DNA from: an uncultured Opitutia bacterium
Lineage (GTDB): Bacteria > Verrucomicrobiota > Verrucomicrobiia > Opitutales > CAJWYM01
Length of the DNA: 40,590 bases
NCBI GenBank assembly: GCA_913049555.1
Contig: CAJWYM010000031.1
Location: 1-40,590 of the forward strand
Reading direction: 5' to 3'
The notes under the pieces are model-generated. The model worked only from the letters and a program-made list of their open reading frames with translations. It did no database searches and was not told the DNA's origin. The translations under genes were made by a program, and so were the position numbers. Below are positions 25,286-34,046 of this stretch, piece after piece. Each line of letters opens with the position of its first letter. Positions within the stretch are counted from its first letter, which is position 1.

Positions 25286-26347
25286 TTAATTCCCGGGATC
25301 CTGTTCGGGGCTACTTTCCTCGTATACTTTGCCAGCAACATTGTCAAATTGGTTGAAGCTGTAGGAACTGGCTATAAAAGCCGTTTCTTTTTGGGCTAAG
25401 TTCCAAATATTTTTTTCGTCAGAAAAGTTGAATTTTACAACCACTGGGCCTGCAGGGATAGTTTTGTTTTGAGGTTCTTTACCCTCCTGTGCGGAGTCTT
25501 GAATTTCATTTTCAATAACTTCTTCCGGTTTTCTTCCAATTTCAAGAGTGAATGTATCTTCGGTTTCAAAGGTTTTCATCACTAAGGTTTGAAATTTTTG
25601 CATACCTTCCTGAACTTCTGAATCTTCCAAGGATCGAGAATCTGTAAATTGAAGGTTGATAATGTTTTCTATCAAGCTATTAATTTCAGTTTGATTCAGT
25701 GACATGCCATCCGGAGTTCTTACCGAGTCAAATTCATCCTCTTTGGTCGCTCTTGAGAATGAGAACATTTCTAGATTGCTTGATTTAAGTGAAATCGACT
25801 GAATGTCATCCGCTTGGAGGCTTTTGAACGGTTTTTTCTCAATCCAGTGATTTTTGTCTGTGTTTAAATCTAATGATTTATCGGACAAATATGCAGATTT
25901 GTCGGATATGTATTGGATAAAACTACCCTCGGATTTCCCCTCTTTTCCAATATTAAGGATAAAATCTTTACCAGCATATTTAATAAGAACTCTTTTGTCT
26001 CCAAATTCCAAACGATCCATCGTTTCCTTTTTGGAACTTACAAAGCGTTCTACTTTATTTTCTAACAATTCATTCGCAAATGTGGAAAGTTTTTCAAAGT
26101 CTACAGGTATGTTGTGATGATTGTTCAGCAACCAACCCTCGTTTTTATCTTTAGAAATCTTAATAGAATCAGAACCATTCTCAATTATGAGCGTATCCAT
26201 TTCTTTTACCACCTCTTCAGACAGCAAGGAGTTGCCGACAATCTCATACTCACTGCCTTTTTGATTTTTGTTTTTTCCTGAGAAAAATAATACCAGAGTA
26301 AGTACTATTATAACGCCTGTTATCGTTGAAATTTTGTTGGTATTCAT
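25286..26347 (-). CDS. DUF4340 domain protein, membrane-anchored
   Basis: A 353-aa protein with one N-terminal membrane helix (ISTITGVIIVLTLVLFFSG) and an extracytoplasmic domain. The domain shows DUF4340 repeats: WLLNNHHNIPVDFEKLSTFANELLENKVERFVSS, then a threaded strand pattern (LEFGDKRVLIKYAGKDFILNIGKE) and WIEKKPFKSLQADDIQSISLK. DUF4340 proteins usually accompany gliding-type ABC transporter subunits, but no such partner is in the window. The C-terminus is acidic and Glu/Gln-rich. A weak operator-like sequence falls inside its coding region near the start (26302-26316) and is judged accidental. Confidence 0.8.
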   Translation of the reverse strand: MNTNKISTITGVIIVLTLVLFFSGKNKNQKGSEYEIVGNSLLSEEVVKEMDTLIIENGSDSIKISKDKNEGWLLNNHHNIPVDFEKLSTFANELLENKVERFVSSKKETMDRLEFGDKRVLIKYAGKDFILNIGKEGKSEGSFIQYISDKSAYLSDKSLDLNTDKNHWIEKKPFKSLQADDIQSISLKSSNLEMFSFSRATKEDEFDSVRTPDGMSLNQTEINSLIENIINLQFTDSRSLEDSEVQEGMQKFQTLVMKTFETEDTFTLEIGRKPEEVIENEIQDSAQEGKEPQNKTIPAGPVVVKFNFSDEKNIWNLAQKETAFIASSYSFNQFDNVAGKVYEESSPEQDPGN

Positions 26348-26510
26348 AGGTTTGTTCGTCTAAAAATAAGAGGTTAAAATTAATAAAGTCCTTATTTCAA
26401 ACAGGAAATGAAATAGATTTCAAGAATGAATTTTAAGCACGATTTTTTGTGGCTATTGGTAGATTTAATTCTAATTTAAAGGATGGTAAAATCCTCTAAT
26501 CAACAGAGAT

Positions 26511-28175
26511 TTATCCACTTACCGATGCCACACAAGCATTGCAGGAATCTTTAATCGTTGAGAAGAAATCATTCCCTTTATCATCTACTAAAATATAGGC
26601 TGGAAAGTCTTTCACCTCAATTTTCCAAACAGCTTCCATACCTAGTTCAGGGTATTCGTGAATTTCCACATTTTGGATATTATCTTGGGCTAATAATGCG
26701 GCGGGTCCCCCAATAGATCCAAGATAAAAACCTCCAAATTTCTTACAGGATTCCGTTACTTGAGGGCTTCGATTTCCTTTCGCAATCATAACCATGGAGC
26801 CTCCTGCCTCTTGAAATGGAAGGACATAACTATCCATGCGACCTGCAGTTGTGGGACCAAAAGATCCAGAGGGCATCCCTTCGGGAGTTTTAGCAGGACC
26901 GGCATAGTAAATGGGATGATTTTTAAAGTATTCTGGGAGCCCCTCTCCCTTGTCCATCCTTTCTTTCAACTTGGCATGAGCGATGTCTCGTGCGACTATA
27001 ATTGTTCCATTTAGGCTTAATTGAGTTTGGATTGGGTAATGACTGAGCTCGGAGAGTATTTGCTCCATAGGTTTGTTTAAGTTGATTGGAACAATCTTTG
27101 AATCCCTCTTTTCATCCATCATATCGGGAATGAAACGACCGGGATTTGTTTCTAATTTTTCTAACCAAATCCCCTCTTTATTGATTTTGGCTTTCATGTT
27201 TCTATCTGCGGAACAGGATACTCCCATAGCAACTGGACACGAAGCACCGTGACGAGGCATTCGAATTACACGAACATCTAAAGCAAAATACTTACCCCCA
27301 AATTGCGCACCAAAACCTAGTTTTTGAGCATGTTTTAATAATTTATCTTCCATTTCAATGTCTCGAAATGCTTGACCGTATTCGTTCCCAGATCTGGGTA
27401 AGGGGTCTAAATATTTTGCCGAAGCCAACTTCACCGTTTTAAGGCAGTTTTCTGCGCTTGTTCCGCCGATTACAAAAGCAATGTGATAGGGGGGGCAAGC
27501 CGCTGTACCAAGAGTCGCCATTTTTTCAATTAAAAACTTCTCTAACGAAGTTGGGTTTAATAATGCCTTTGTTTCTTGAAATAAAAAGCTTTTGTTTGCG
27601 GATCCCCCACCTTTGGCAATAAAAAGAAAATTGTACTCCATTCCAGAGCTTGCATAGAGGTCAATTTGTGCGGGAAGATTACATCCTGTATTTTTTTCCT
27701 CGAACATTGTAATGGGTGCCGTTTGCGAGTAGCGCAAGTTTTCAGTGGTGTATGTATTGTACACTCCTCTTGAAAGAGCCTCCTCATCGTTGCAGTCCGT
27801 CCAAACCTGCTGCCCTTTTTTACCCATAATAATCGCAGTTCCAGTATCTTGGCAAAAAGGCAATATCCCGTGCGAAGATACTTCAGCATTTTTTAGCATT
27901 CGAAGCGCTACATCCCGATCATTTTTGGAAGCCTCGGGGTCTTTGAGAATCTGGGAAACTTGCTCCAAATGTTTGGGTCTGAGAAAAAAGGCAATATCTC
28001 TCATGCTTGCTTGCGCAATTGCTGTCAATGCCTCTGGTTTTATTTTTAAAATTTCTTTACCTTCAAATGTTTTCACCTCTACATATTCATCTGTCAGCAA
28101 ACGGTATTCAATATTGTCCTCACCTAAAGGAGTGATACTTTGGTATTTGAATGGAGGGGCTGATTTTTTTTTCAT
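26511..28175 (-). CDS. Class I (iron-sulfur) fumarate hydratase
   Basis: A 554-aa TCA-cycle enzyme interconverting fumarate and L-malate with a [4Fe-4S] cluster. Cluster ligands expected from E. coli FumA align with Cys108 ([11 protein letters not shown]), Cys227 (GTAACPPYH) and Cys321 ([14 protein letters not shown]). [32 protein letters not shown] and the C-terminal half with [13 protein letters not shown] are family signatures. The subunit is of fused alpha-beta type, as in FumA/FumB. It is monocistronic and lacks the agar-type operator. Whether to call it fumA or fumB cannot be decided. Confidence 0.96.
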   Translation of the reverse strand: MKKKSAPPFKYQSITPLGEDNIEYRLLTDEYVEVKTFEGKEILKIKPEALTAIAQASMRDIAFFLRPKHLEQVSQILKDPEASKNDRDVALRMLKNAEVSSHGILPFCQDTGTAIIMGKKGQQVWTDCNDEEALSRGVYNTYTTENLRYSQTAPITMFEEKNTGCNLPAQIDLYASSGMEYNFLFIAKGGGSANKSFLFQETKALLNPTSLEKFLIEKMATLGTAACPPYHIAFVIGGTSAENCLKTVKLASAKYLDPLPRSGNEYGQAFRDIEMEDKLLKHAQKLGFGAQFGGKYFALDVRVIRMPRHGASCPVAMGVSCSADRNMKAKINKEGIWLEKLETNPGRFIPDMMDEKRDSKIVPINLNKPMEQILSELSHYPIQTQLSLNGTIIVARDIAHAKLKERMDKGEGLPEYFKNHPIYYAGPAKTPEGMPSGSFGPTTAGRMDSYVLPFQEAGGSMVMIAKGNRSPQVTESCKKFGGFYLGSIGGPAALLAQDNIQNVEIHEYPELGMEAVWKIEVKDFPAYILVDDKGNDFFSTIKDSCNACVASVSG

Positions 28176-28441
28176 AACGAAAGGGATTACATAATTTTAA
28201 AAAAGTAAAATCAATTGGATTTATGCGGATTGAACCAACAGTATGGTTTTTAATTCTAGGTATTAACTTTTTTCACGATCTGAATACTTCCAACTTGAAA
28301 TAAAACCTCTAAAAATTAAGGTAAAACATCATTAAAGCACTTATTTTAGGGTTATTTAGGATGCTATTTGGAAAAAATTTTCGATTTCATAATCTTTCTT
28401 TAGATCCTTTCGCTTTAAATAGCTTTAAAATAGAAGTATTG

Positions 28442-28456
28442 ATAATATTATAATAG
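28442..28456. promoter_or_regulatory. Putative autoregulatory operator 1 of the GntR gene
   Basis: ATAATATTATAATAG contains a perfect TANTATNATANTA core (28443-28455), itself a near-exact palindrome. It lies 79 nt before the GntR start codon. TATAAT is embedded in it. Confidence 0.6.
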
Positions 28457-28505
28457 CACCAAAACTAAGACTTGAGAAATTAAAATAGGTATATTAAGTT
28501 AAATA

Positions 28506-28520
28506 ATACTATTATAAACT
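28506..28520. promoter_or_regulatory. Putative autoregulatory operator 2 of the GntR gene (degenerate)
   Basis: ATACTATTATAAACT matches the core with two mismatches in the right half. It lies 15 nt before the ATG and next to the ribosome binding site (CGGAGAA, 28524-28530). Two sites about 64 bp apart could allow co-operative or looping autoregulation. Confidence 0.4.
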
Positions 28521-28535
28521 TATCGGAGAATAGAT

Positions 28536-29231
28536 ATGGGATTAAATTTATGCGGACAGTTAGTTCATGAACTTGGAAAAAAAATCATTTCTGGGGAAAT
28601 TGCAACGGACAGTTGTATTCCTAGTGAAGAAGAATTAAGAAGTAAATATGATGTGAGTAGAACGGTTACTCGAGAGGCAATTCGTGCCTTAATTGCTAAA
28701 GGTCTTGTAGAATCAAAACCAAAGAAGGGAACCAGTGTTTGCCCGACCGAGAAGTGGAATTTTTTGGATATTGATGTTTTAAATTGGAGTGTTGTCACTG
28801 ATCAATCGGGAGGTTTTTTCCAACATTTGCATCAATTGCGAAGTGCTATTGAGCCAGAGGCTGCTTCAATTGTGGCTAAGAATGGACCTCAGGAATTACT
28901 TGATTTTGTTGTTGAGCAAGCCAATAAGATGGAAAGTTTAGCGGACTCCCCGGAGGAGTATTCAAAAGCAGATCTGGATTTTCATAAAGCAATTTTAATG
29001 GGTGCAAAGAATCCATTGTTCAATCCTATTATCAATGTGATCCATTTTGCTCAAAGTTATACTTTGAAAATGACAAACAATAAGCAGGAGGATAATTTAG
29101 AATCGATTCCTATTCATAAGGCCATTGCAAATTCAATTGCAGCAAGACAAGTGGATCTCTCGAAGGCTTCTATGATTGCGCATTTTGATCATTTGGCAAC
29201 TCGCCTTGATAAATACGGAGTTCTTAATTAA
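28536..29231 (+). CDS. GntR-family transcriptional regulator, FadR/FCD subfamily
   Basis: A 231-aa regulator. The N-terminal winged helix-turn-helix (about 1-75) reads LGKKIISGEIATDSCIPSEEELRSKYDVSRTVTREAIRALIAKGLVESKPKKGTSV, the classic GntR pattern. The C-terminal FCD domain has the metal and ligand site of the subfamily: Asp146 and His150 (KADLDFHKA), His194 (IPIHKA) and His216 (IAHFDHL). FCD regulators usually bind sugar acids or other carboxylates and release DNA when induced. It lies directly before the anhydrogalactose operon on the same strand, and the same palindrome stands before that operon, its own gene and the agar genes. It is therefore the best candidate to control them. The inducer could be anhydrogalactonate, KDGal or its phosphate. 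Confidence 0.93.
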   Translation: MGLNLCGQLVHELGKKIISGEIATDSCIPSEEELRSKYDVSRTVTREAIRALIAKGLVESKPKKGTSVCPTEKWNFLDIDVLNWSVVTDQSGGFFQHLHQLRSAIEPEAASIVAKNGPQELLDFVVEQANKMESLADSPEEYSKADLDFHKAILMGAKNPLFNPIINVIHFAQSYTLKMTNNKQEDNLESIPIHKAIANSIAARQVDLSKASMIAHFDHLATRLDKYGVLN

Positions 29232-29432
29232 TTCCCTGTTTTTCTTATCCTCCCCATTGCAGAGGCTTTTTTAATAACTTAAGGGCTTCCAGTGACTTTT
29301 TCTTACTCCAATCCATTTATAACTTAGAACTGCATTGTTTCCCTATTTTAAACTTTGAATATTTTTGGTTCATGTACTTCAGTATCCAATACCCCTTAAA
29401 ATTTTGATCTGCAAAAATTCGTTTAGACTCAT

Positions 29433-29472
29433 TTGACAAATTCTAATTTTTGTATTAGTAATATTATATTAT
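29433..29472 (+). promoter_or_regulatory. Promoter and operator of the anhydrogalactose operon
   Basis: A perfect -35 hexamer TTGACA (29433-29438) is followed at -10 distance by TAGTAATAT. The operator GTAATATTATATTAT (29458-29472) overlaps this -10 region and matches GTANTATNATANTAC at all defined positions except the last. Its right end is 21 nt before the ATG at 29494. The overlap predicts repression by blocking RNA polymerase. Confidence 0.6.
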
Positions 29473-29493
29473 TAATTAAAATAATTTTGAGAT

Positions 29494-30645
29494 ATGATTG
29501 AATCGATTAAAACCCACAGACTTCAGCACAAGTTAGAAGAATCATTTGGATTTTCTCAATGGCACTACAGTGTTCGGAATAATTTGATAGTCGAAATTGT
29601 AGATAGCTCAGGAGCAATTGGTTGGGGAGAATGCTACGGCCCTGCTGAAGTCACTCAATGCGCAATCCAATCTTTTTATGCTCCCCTCATGATTGGAAAA
29701 GATGGAACCCAAAATGAAGCTATTTGGCATAATAATTGGCGAGCAGGTTTAGATTTTTCTAGAAAAGGAATTATGATGGGTGCTATGAGTGGTTTAGATA
29801 TGGCTCTTTTTGATTTAAAAGGGAAATTATTGAATCTTTCAGCCTCCGAATTGATGGGAGGACGGGTTCGGGAGGAACTCTCTTGTTATGCTACAGGTAT
29901 GTATTTTCGAAAAATTCCTGAGGCAGATTTGTTGGATTTAATTCTAGAGGAAGCGGAGGGTTACGTTGAAAGTGGATACAAAGCTCTCAAAATAAAAGTG
30001 GGAAAAAATATGGATTTCGATCAACAACTGATCGAGGCAATGAGAAAGCGTTTCCCAAAAATTGCATTGATGGCAGATTCAAACCATGCTTATGATTTGT
30101 CTGAAGCTACAACCATTGGAAAATTGTTGGATGCCAACAATTATCTTTGGTTTGAAGAGCCCCTGTCTCCCAATTACATGAAGCAGTTCAGACAATTATC
30201 AGATCGGCTTCAAATTCCATTAGCAACAGGTGAATGCGAGCAAACAAGATGGGGTTTTCAAGATCTTTTGTCTGAGGGTGGGGTTCAATTCGCTCAACCA
30301 GACCTCGCTTATTGTGGGGGTCCTACAGAGTCTTTAAAAATTAGAGCGATTGCTTCCTCTTTAGGAGTTAATGTGATCCCTCATGCTTGGGGAACGATGT
30401 TAAACATGGCGACGGCTGCTCATTTTCTAGCAACTACTTATGTCGAGCCTGGGCGGGCAGAGGTTCGAGAGCCTCTTTTGGAGTCAGATTTAACTCCGAA
30501 TCCCATGCGGGATGAAATGTTTTCCACTGCTTTAGAAATTGAGAATGGTCAGCTAAAGGTTCCTTCTCTTCCAGGCTTAGGGGTAGAACCAGATCGCAAG
30601 GCAATGCAAACTTTCACAATTCAAACAACTGAGGCAAAAAAATGA
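29494..30645 (+). CDS. Enolase-superfamily sugar-acid cycloisomerase, probably 3,6-anhydrogalactonate cycloisomerase
   Basis: A 383-aa protein of the mandelate racemase group. The catalytic Lys-x-Lys is K166-I-K168 (ALKIKVG), metal ligands are Asp195 (MADSNHAY), Glu221 (WFEEPLSP) and Glu247 (TGECE), and the Asp270-His297 dyad (QPDLAYCGG, PHAWGTM) completes the site. The N-terminal GWGECYGP loop and the HAWGTMLNMATAAHFLA end resemble anhydrogalactonate and galactarolactone cycloisomerases more than dehydratases. Expected reaction: 3,6-anhydrogalactonate to 2-keto-3-deoxygalactonate. Neighbours support this: a dehydrogenase to make the acid, then kinase and aldolase for the keto-deoxy product. 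It overlaps the next gene by 4 bp (ATGA). A galactonate or fuconate dehydratase remains possible. Confidence 0.8.
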   Translation: MIESIKTHRLQHKLEESFGFSQWHYSVRNNLIVEIVDSSGAIGWGECYGPAEVTQCAIQSFYAPLMIGKDGTQNEAIWHNNWRAGLDFSRKGIMMGAMSGLDMALFDLKGKLLNLSASELMGGRVREELSCYATGMYFRKIPEADLLDLILEEAEGYVESGYKALKIKVGKNMDFDQQLIEAMRKRFPKIALMADSNHAYDLSEATTIGKLLDANNYLWFEEPLSPNYMKQFRQLSDRLQIPLATGECEQTRWGFQDLLSEGGVQFAQPDLAYCGGPTESLKIRAIASSLGVNVIPHAWGTMLNMATAAHFLATTYVEPGRAEVREPLLESDLTPNPMRDEMFSTALEIENGQLKVPSLPGLGVEPDRKAMQTFTIQTTEAKK

Positions 30646-32042
30646 GTTCTAAAAAATATGCATCCTTAATCAACGGGAATATCGTAGATGGAGATCAATT
30701 CTTTGACGTAATCAATCCTTCTTCAAATCAGGTGTTGGCGACTGTTACAGAGGTAGATTCCCATGGAATCGAAGCGGCTCTTTCCTCGGCTAAAGAAGGT
30801 TTCAAGGTTTGGTCCAAAGAAAAGCCTTCTGTTCGTAAAGAGAAGATCTTAAAATATGTTGAAATCTTGGAGCGTGAAAAAGAAGGTTTGATTTCTCTCT
30901 TAATTAGCGAGACTGGAAAACCAAGGGATAATGCGGAGTATGATTTTGGAATGTTAATTACATGTCTTAAATTCTTTGTTGAAGAATATGAACGCATGGA
31001 TCAGCCAGTGATTCAAGATCCTAGTGGTCGTTTTTTAAATTACATACAAAGACAGCCTCTAGGTGTCGTTGTAGGCTTGTTGGCTTGGAATTTTCCATTA
31101 TTGAATGTCGGATACAAGCTGGGTCCTGTTCTAGCAGCCGGCTGCTCTGCCATAATAAAACCCTCTGAATTCACTCCATTGGCTTCTTTAGAGGTCGGCT
31201 ATTTAGCGAAAGAAGCAGGGATCCCAGATGGCGTTGTAAATATGATCGCTTGCAAAGATAAAGAAGTCTTCAAGCCTGCACTGGAGAGTGAAATCCCAGC
31301 AATGGTAACTATGATAGGCTCTACTCGTGGAGGACTTTCTGTCATGCAGAGCTCCTGTTCAAGTATCAAACAATTTTCTGTAGAATTAGGTGGAAACGCG
31401 CCTGTTCTGGTTTACCCTGATGCGGATCTAGCAAAAGCAGCCGAAAAAATAGTAGGTTTAAAATTTGCAAATACTGGGCAAGTTTGTGTATCCCCGAATC
31501 GTTGTTATGTGCATGATTCGATTCTTGAGGAATTTACCGAAAAAGTCTTAGAAATTACTTCATCGGTTGAAATGGGTCCGATGATTTCCTCTCAAGAGCG
31601 AGACAATGTGTTAGCTATGATAGATCTAGCTGTGAAGGAGGGAGCTACCATAGCAGCTGGAGGTTCTGCAAAAGAAGGACCTGGGTTTTTCATGCAACCC
31701 ACCGTCTTGACTGGCATGACTCATGGACAAACGATGTGTCGTAAAGAAATTTTTGGTCCTGTTTTGCCGATCTATTCTTTCAGCGATGACGAGGATGAAA
31801 TAGCCTTGGCCAATGATGTCAGTGAAGGATTGGCTGCCTATGTATTTACTTCTAATTTATCAAAAGCATTGAAGGCGGCACAAGAAATTGAAGCGGGTAG
31901 TGTTTGTATCAATGAACCTCATTATTCTGTTGAATTGCCTCATGGTGGACTGAAACAGAGTGGGGTTGGTAAGGATTGTTCCAGATACAGTTTAGAAGAA
32001 TACTTAACCGTGAAACGAGTTTCTGTTCTAATAGAGTCATAA
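30642..32042 (+). CDS. NAD(P)-dependent aldehyde dehydrogenase, probably 3,6-anhydrogalactose dehydrogenase
   Basis: A 466-aa ALDH-superfamily enzyme. Key residues: Asn in LLAWNFPLL, Lys in IIKPSEFTP, the catalytic Glu in VELGGNAPV (near residue 248), the nucleophilic Cys in NTGQVCVSPNR (near 281), and EIFGPVLPIYSF. It is most like succinate-semialdehyde-type ALDHs. In this operon the logical job is oxidation of 3,6-anhydrogalactose to 3,6-anhydrogalactonate, the substrate of the upstream cycloisomerase, with which it overlaps by 4 bp. Between EEFTEKVLEITS and MGPMIS it lacks about 10 residues that most relatives have (the KVGDPLD-type loop), which explains its short length. Confidence 0.88.
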   Translation: MSSKKYASLINGNIVDGDQFFDVINPSSNQVLATVTEVDSHGIEAALSSAKEGFKVWSKEKPSVRKEKILKYVEILEREKEGLISLLISETGKPRDNAEYDFGMLITCLKFFVEEYERMDQPVIQDPSGRFLNYIQRQPLGVVVGLLAWNFPLLNVGYKLGPVLAAGCSAIIKPSEFTPLASLEVGYLAKEAGIPDGVVNMIACKDKEVFKPALESEIPAMVTMIGSTRGGLSVMQSSCSSIKQFSVELGGNAPVLVYPDADLAKAAEKIVGLKFANTGQVCVSPNRCYVHDSILEEFTEKVLEITSSVEMGPMISSQERDNVLAMIDLAVKEGATIAAGGSAKEGPGFFMQPTVLTGMTHGQTMCRKEIFGPVLPIYSFSDDEDEIALANDVSEGLAAYVFTSNLSKALKAAQEIEAGSVCINEPHYSVELPHGGLKQSGVGKDCSRYSLEEYLTVKRVSVLIES

Positions 32043-32056
32043 ATAAAGGATTTAAA

Positions 32057-32704
32057 ATGAGTTTATTTTCTAAAGAATTATTAGAAAAGTTAGGGAAAAA
32101 CCCAATAGTCGCTGGGTTCTCTGTTGAAAATGTAAAAGATGCAGTGCCGATTGCGGAGGCATTATTAGAAGGGGGGATCCATACGATCGAACTTACCTTG
32201 AGAACAGAAGCTGGATTGAAGGGTTTGGAGGAAATTTGCAAACACGTTCCAGAAATTACTGTTGGAGTTGGTACAATTCTAACGGTAGATCAATTACAAA
32301 CAGTCTCTGATCTAGGTGCAGATTTCGGAGTTGCTCCGGGTCTGAATCCTAAAGTCATTGAAGCTTCTATAAATGCAAATTTTCCTTTTGCTCCCGGTAT
32401 TATGACTCCTTCTGAATTGGAACAGGCGATTTCTATGGGATGCCGATTTGTAAAATTCTTTCCTGCTGAAAGCTGTGGAGGAATACCCTACCTGAAAAGC
32501 ATTTCTACACCCTACAACCACCTTGGAATTCAATATTTTCCCTTGGGAGGTGTTCATGCTGGGAATCTAAATAATTATCTAGCCCTGGATGCCGTCTTAA
32601 CCGTTGGTGGATCTTGGATTGTTCAGAATGAACAAGTTCGAGAAGGTAATTTTAAAGAGATCTCCAGTCGAGCTGCTGAAGCAATACAGGCAATCAAACA
32701 ATAA
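32057..32704 (+). CDS. 2-keto-3-deoxy-6-phosphogluconate/galactonate aldolase
   Basis: A 215-aa class I aldolase of the KDPG family (Eda/DgoA type). The Schiff-base lysine is Lys133 in CRFVKFFPAE; TLRTEAGL carries the catalytic Glu and phosphate-region Arg, and GVGTIL, FAPGIMTPSE and PLGGV complete the barrel. It cleaves the 6-phospho-2-keto-3-deoxy acid to pyruvate and glyceraldehyde 3-phosphate. I chose the ATG at 32057 (not the frame's start inside the preceding gene) because AAAGGA at 32045-32050 is a good ribosome binding site and the protein then starts like Eda (MSLFSKELLEKLGKNPIVAG). Third gene of the operon, 14 bp after the ALDH stop. Confidence 0.93.
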   Translation: MSLFSKELLEKLGKNPIVAGFSVENVKDAVPIAEALLEGGIHTIELTLRTEAGLKGLEEICKHVPEITVGVGTILTVDQLQTVSDLGADFGVAPGLNPKVIEASINANFPFAPGIMTPSELEQAISMGCRFVKFFPAESCGGIPYLKSISTPYNHLGIQYFPLGGVHAGNLNNYLALDAVLTVGGSWIVQNEQVREGNFKEISSRAAEAIQAIKQ

Positions 32705-32731
32705 TTTAAGAGATTAATAAAAGGAATAAAT

Positions 32732-33823
32732 ATGAATACAATTGTCACATTTGGAGAGATTATGGGAAGAATGGCTACGCCAGGAAATCTGCGCCTTCGT
32801 CAAACTAGAGAATTTGAAGTTACTTACGCAGGTGCCGAAGCAAGTGTAGCTGCATCTGTTTGTAACTTTGGTGGCAATGCACGCTACGTGACTGCATTGC
32901 CGAAACATTCTATTGCCGAATCTGCAGTGGACTCTGTCCGGGCAGTTGGGATTGATACGAGTTTTATTATTCGAACCGATGAAGGAAGATTAGGGATGTA
33001 TTATCTGGAGGCTGGAGCCAATCAGCGTCCCAGCAATGTTATTTACGATCGTGCGGATTCCTCTGTATCTTTACTTCACGCAGATCAATACAATTGGAAA
33101 ATGATTTTTGAAAGTGCCAGCTGGTTTCATATCAGCGGAATCACACCAGCTTTATCTAAAAATGCAGCGGAGGTGAGTTTGTATGCAGTTCAACAAGCCC
33201 AAGCAAACGGTGTGAAGGTTTCTTGTGATTTAAATTTTAGAAAGAAGCTTTGGCAGTGGGGAGAAAAGGGCGAGGATGCAAAAGAGCTTGCTCGCAAAAC
33301 AATGGCAGAAATTCTAAAATATGTTAATGTTGTCATCGCCAATGAAGAAGATTGTGCGGATGTTTGCAATATTCATGCAGGTGACACGGATGTTGAATCT
33401 GGTCACCTAGATACCAGCCGTTATCCTGATGTGGCGAAACAAGTTGCAGCTCTTTATCCGAGCGTTGAGAAGGTTGCAATTACACTCCGGGAAAGCTTGT
33501 CGGCGAGTCATAACAATTGGGGTGCTATGCTCTATGAGGTAGCGGATGAAAAAGCATATTTTGCACCATTGAACGAGGATGGAACTTATCAATCTTACGA
33601 AATCAAAAATATCGTAGATCGAGTTGGGGGAGGCGACTCTTTCGCAGGAGGTCTGATTTTTGCCTTAACGACGGATCAATTAAAAGAATCAAAAGTAGCG
33701 GTTCAATATGCAGTGGCTGCCTCTTGTTTAAAACATTCCATTAAAGGAGATTTCAATTTTTCAACAAGAGCAGAGGTGGAGTCTTTGATGGGGGGTTCTG
33801 CATCTGGTCGGGTGGTTCGCTAG
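32732..33823 (+). CDS. 2-keto-3-deoxygluconate/galactonate kinase (PfkB family)
   Basis: A 363-aa ribokinase-fold sugar kinase. The N-terminus (TFGEIMGRMATPG) and the substrate segment YYLEAGANQRPSNVIYDR are typical of KDG kinases. The anion hole and catalytic Asp are in DRVGGGDSFAGGL (near residues 295-307). It phosphorylates the 2-keto-3-deoxy acid at O6 for the aldolase just upstream. AAAGGA at 32719-32724 provides a ribosome binding site. Last gene of the operon. Whether it prefers the gluco or galacto epimer cannot be seen. Confidence 0.92.
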   Translation: MNTIVTFGEIMGRMATPGNLRLRQTREFEVTYAGAEASVAASVCNFGGNARYVTALPKHSIAESAVDSVRAVGIDTSFIIRTDEGRLGMYYLEAGANQRPSNVIYDRADSSVSLLHADQYNWKMIFESASWFHISGITPALSKNAAEVSLYAVQQAQANGVKVSCDLNFRKKLWQWGEKGEDAKELARKTMAEILKYVNVVIANEEDCADVCNIHAGDTDVESGHLDTSRYPDVAKQVAALYPSVEKVAITLRESLSASHNNWGAMLYEVADEKAYFAPLNEDGTYQSYEIKNIVDRVGGGDSFAGGLIFALTTDQLKESKVAVQYAVAASCLKHSIKGDFNFSTRAEVESLMGGSASGRVVR

Positions 33824-33863
33824 GAGAAGAGTTCCACTTCAAATCAGTGTAATTTTAGCTTTC

Positions 33864-33883
33864 TGAACGAAGAGGTTCATTTT
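33864..33883 (+). terminator. Weak terminator candidate after the kinase gene
   Basis: TGAAC and GTTCA form a 5-bp stem with a 6-nt loop, followed by TTTTAG, 40 bp after the operon's last stop codon. Low GC and a short stem make it weak. Confidence 0.35.
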
Positions 33884-33939
33884 AGTCCTATTAAATCTCA
33901 AAACAAAATTTGAAGTTTCTTTTCTGCAAACTTTTCACA

Positions 33940-33960
33940 AACCTAAGCGGGTTTTAGGTT
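33940..33960. repeat. Inverted repeat before the PqqD-like gene
   Basis: AACCTAA and TTAGGTT form perfect 7-bp arms around a 7-nt loop, 86 bp before the PqqD-like start. No T-run follows on either strand. It could be a regulator site or an RNA hairpin; no function is shown. Confidence 0.35.
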
Positions 33961-34046
33961 CCAATGGATAAGATCCTACTTTTTAAAAATCAATTCTTTG
34001 TAATTTCTATTGATTGAAAAATTACTTTTGTTTAGATCTATTCAAT

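Larger units (their letters stand above)
28176..28535. other. 360-bp divergent region between fumarase and GntR genes
   Basis: Contains two operator-like palindromes (28442-28456 and 28506-28520) before the GntR gene. The half nearest the fumarase gene is AT-rich with no palindrome. No other gene seen. Confidence 0.55.

Noticed and set aside
25217-25399. Plus-strand frame overlapping the 3' end of the DUF4340 gene
   Set aside because: Short, no recognisable motif, and mostly antisense to a supported gene.
26302-26316. Operator-like sequence GTACTATTATAACGC inside the DUF4340 gene
   Set aside because: It has two mismatches in the right half and lies in coding sequence about 10 codons after the start, encoding part of the membrane helix. 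Probably chance, although a weak internal site cannot be excluded.
31976-32056. Upstream extension of the aldolase frame into the ALDH gene
   Set aside because: The extra 27 residues lie inside ALDH coding sequence. A good ribosome binding site and a typical Eda-like start occur at 32057.
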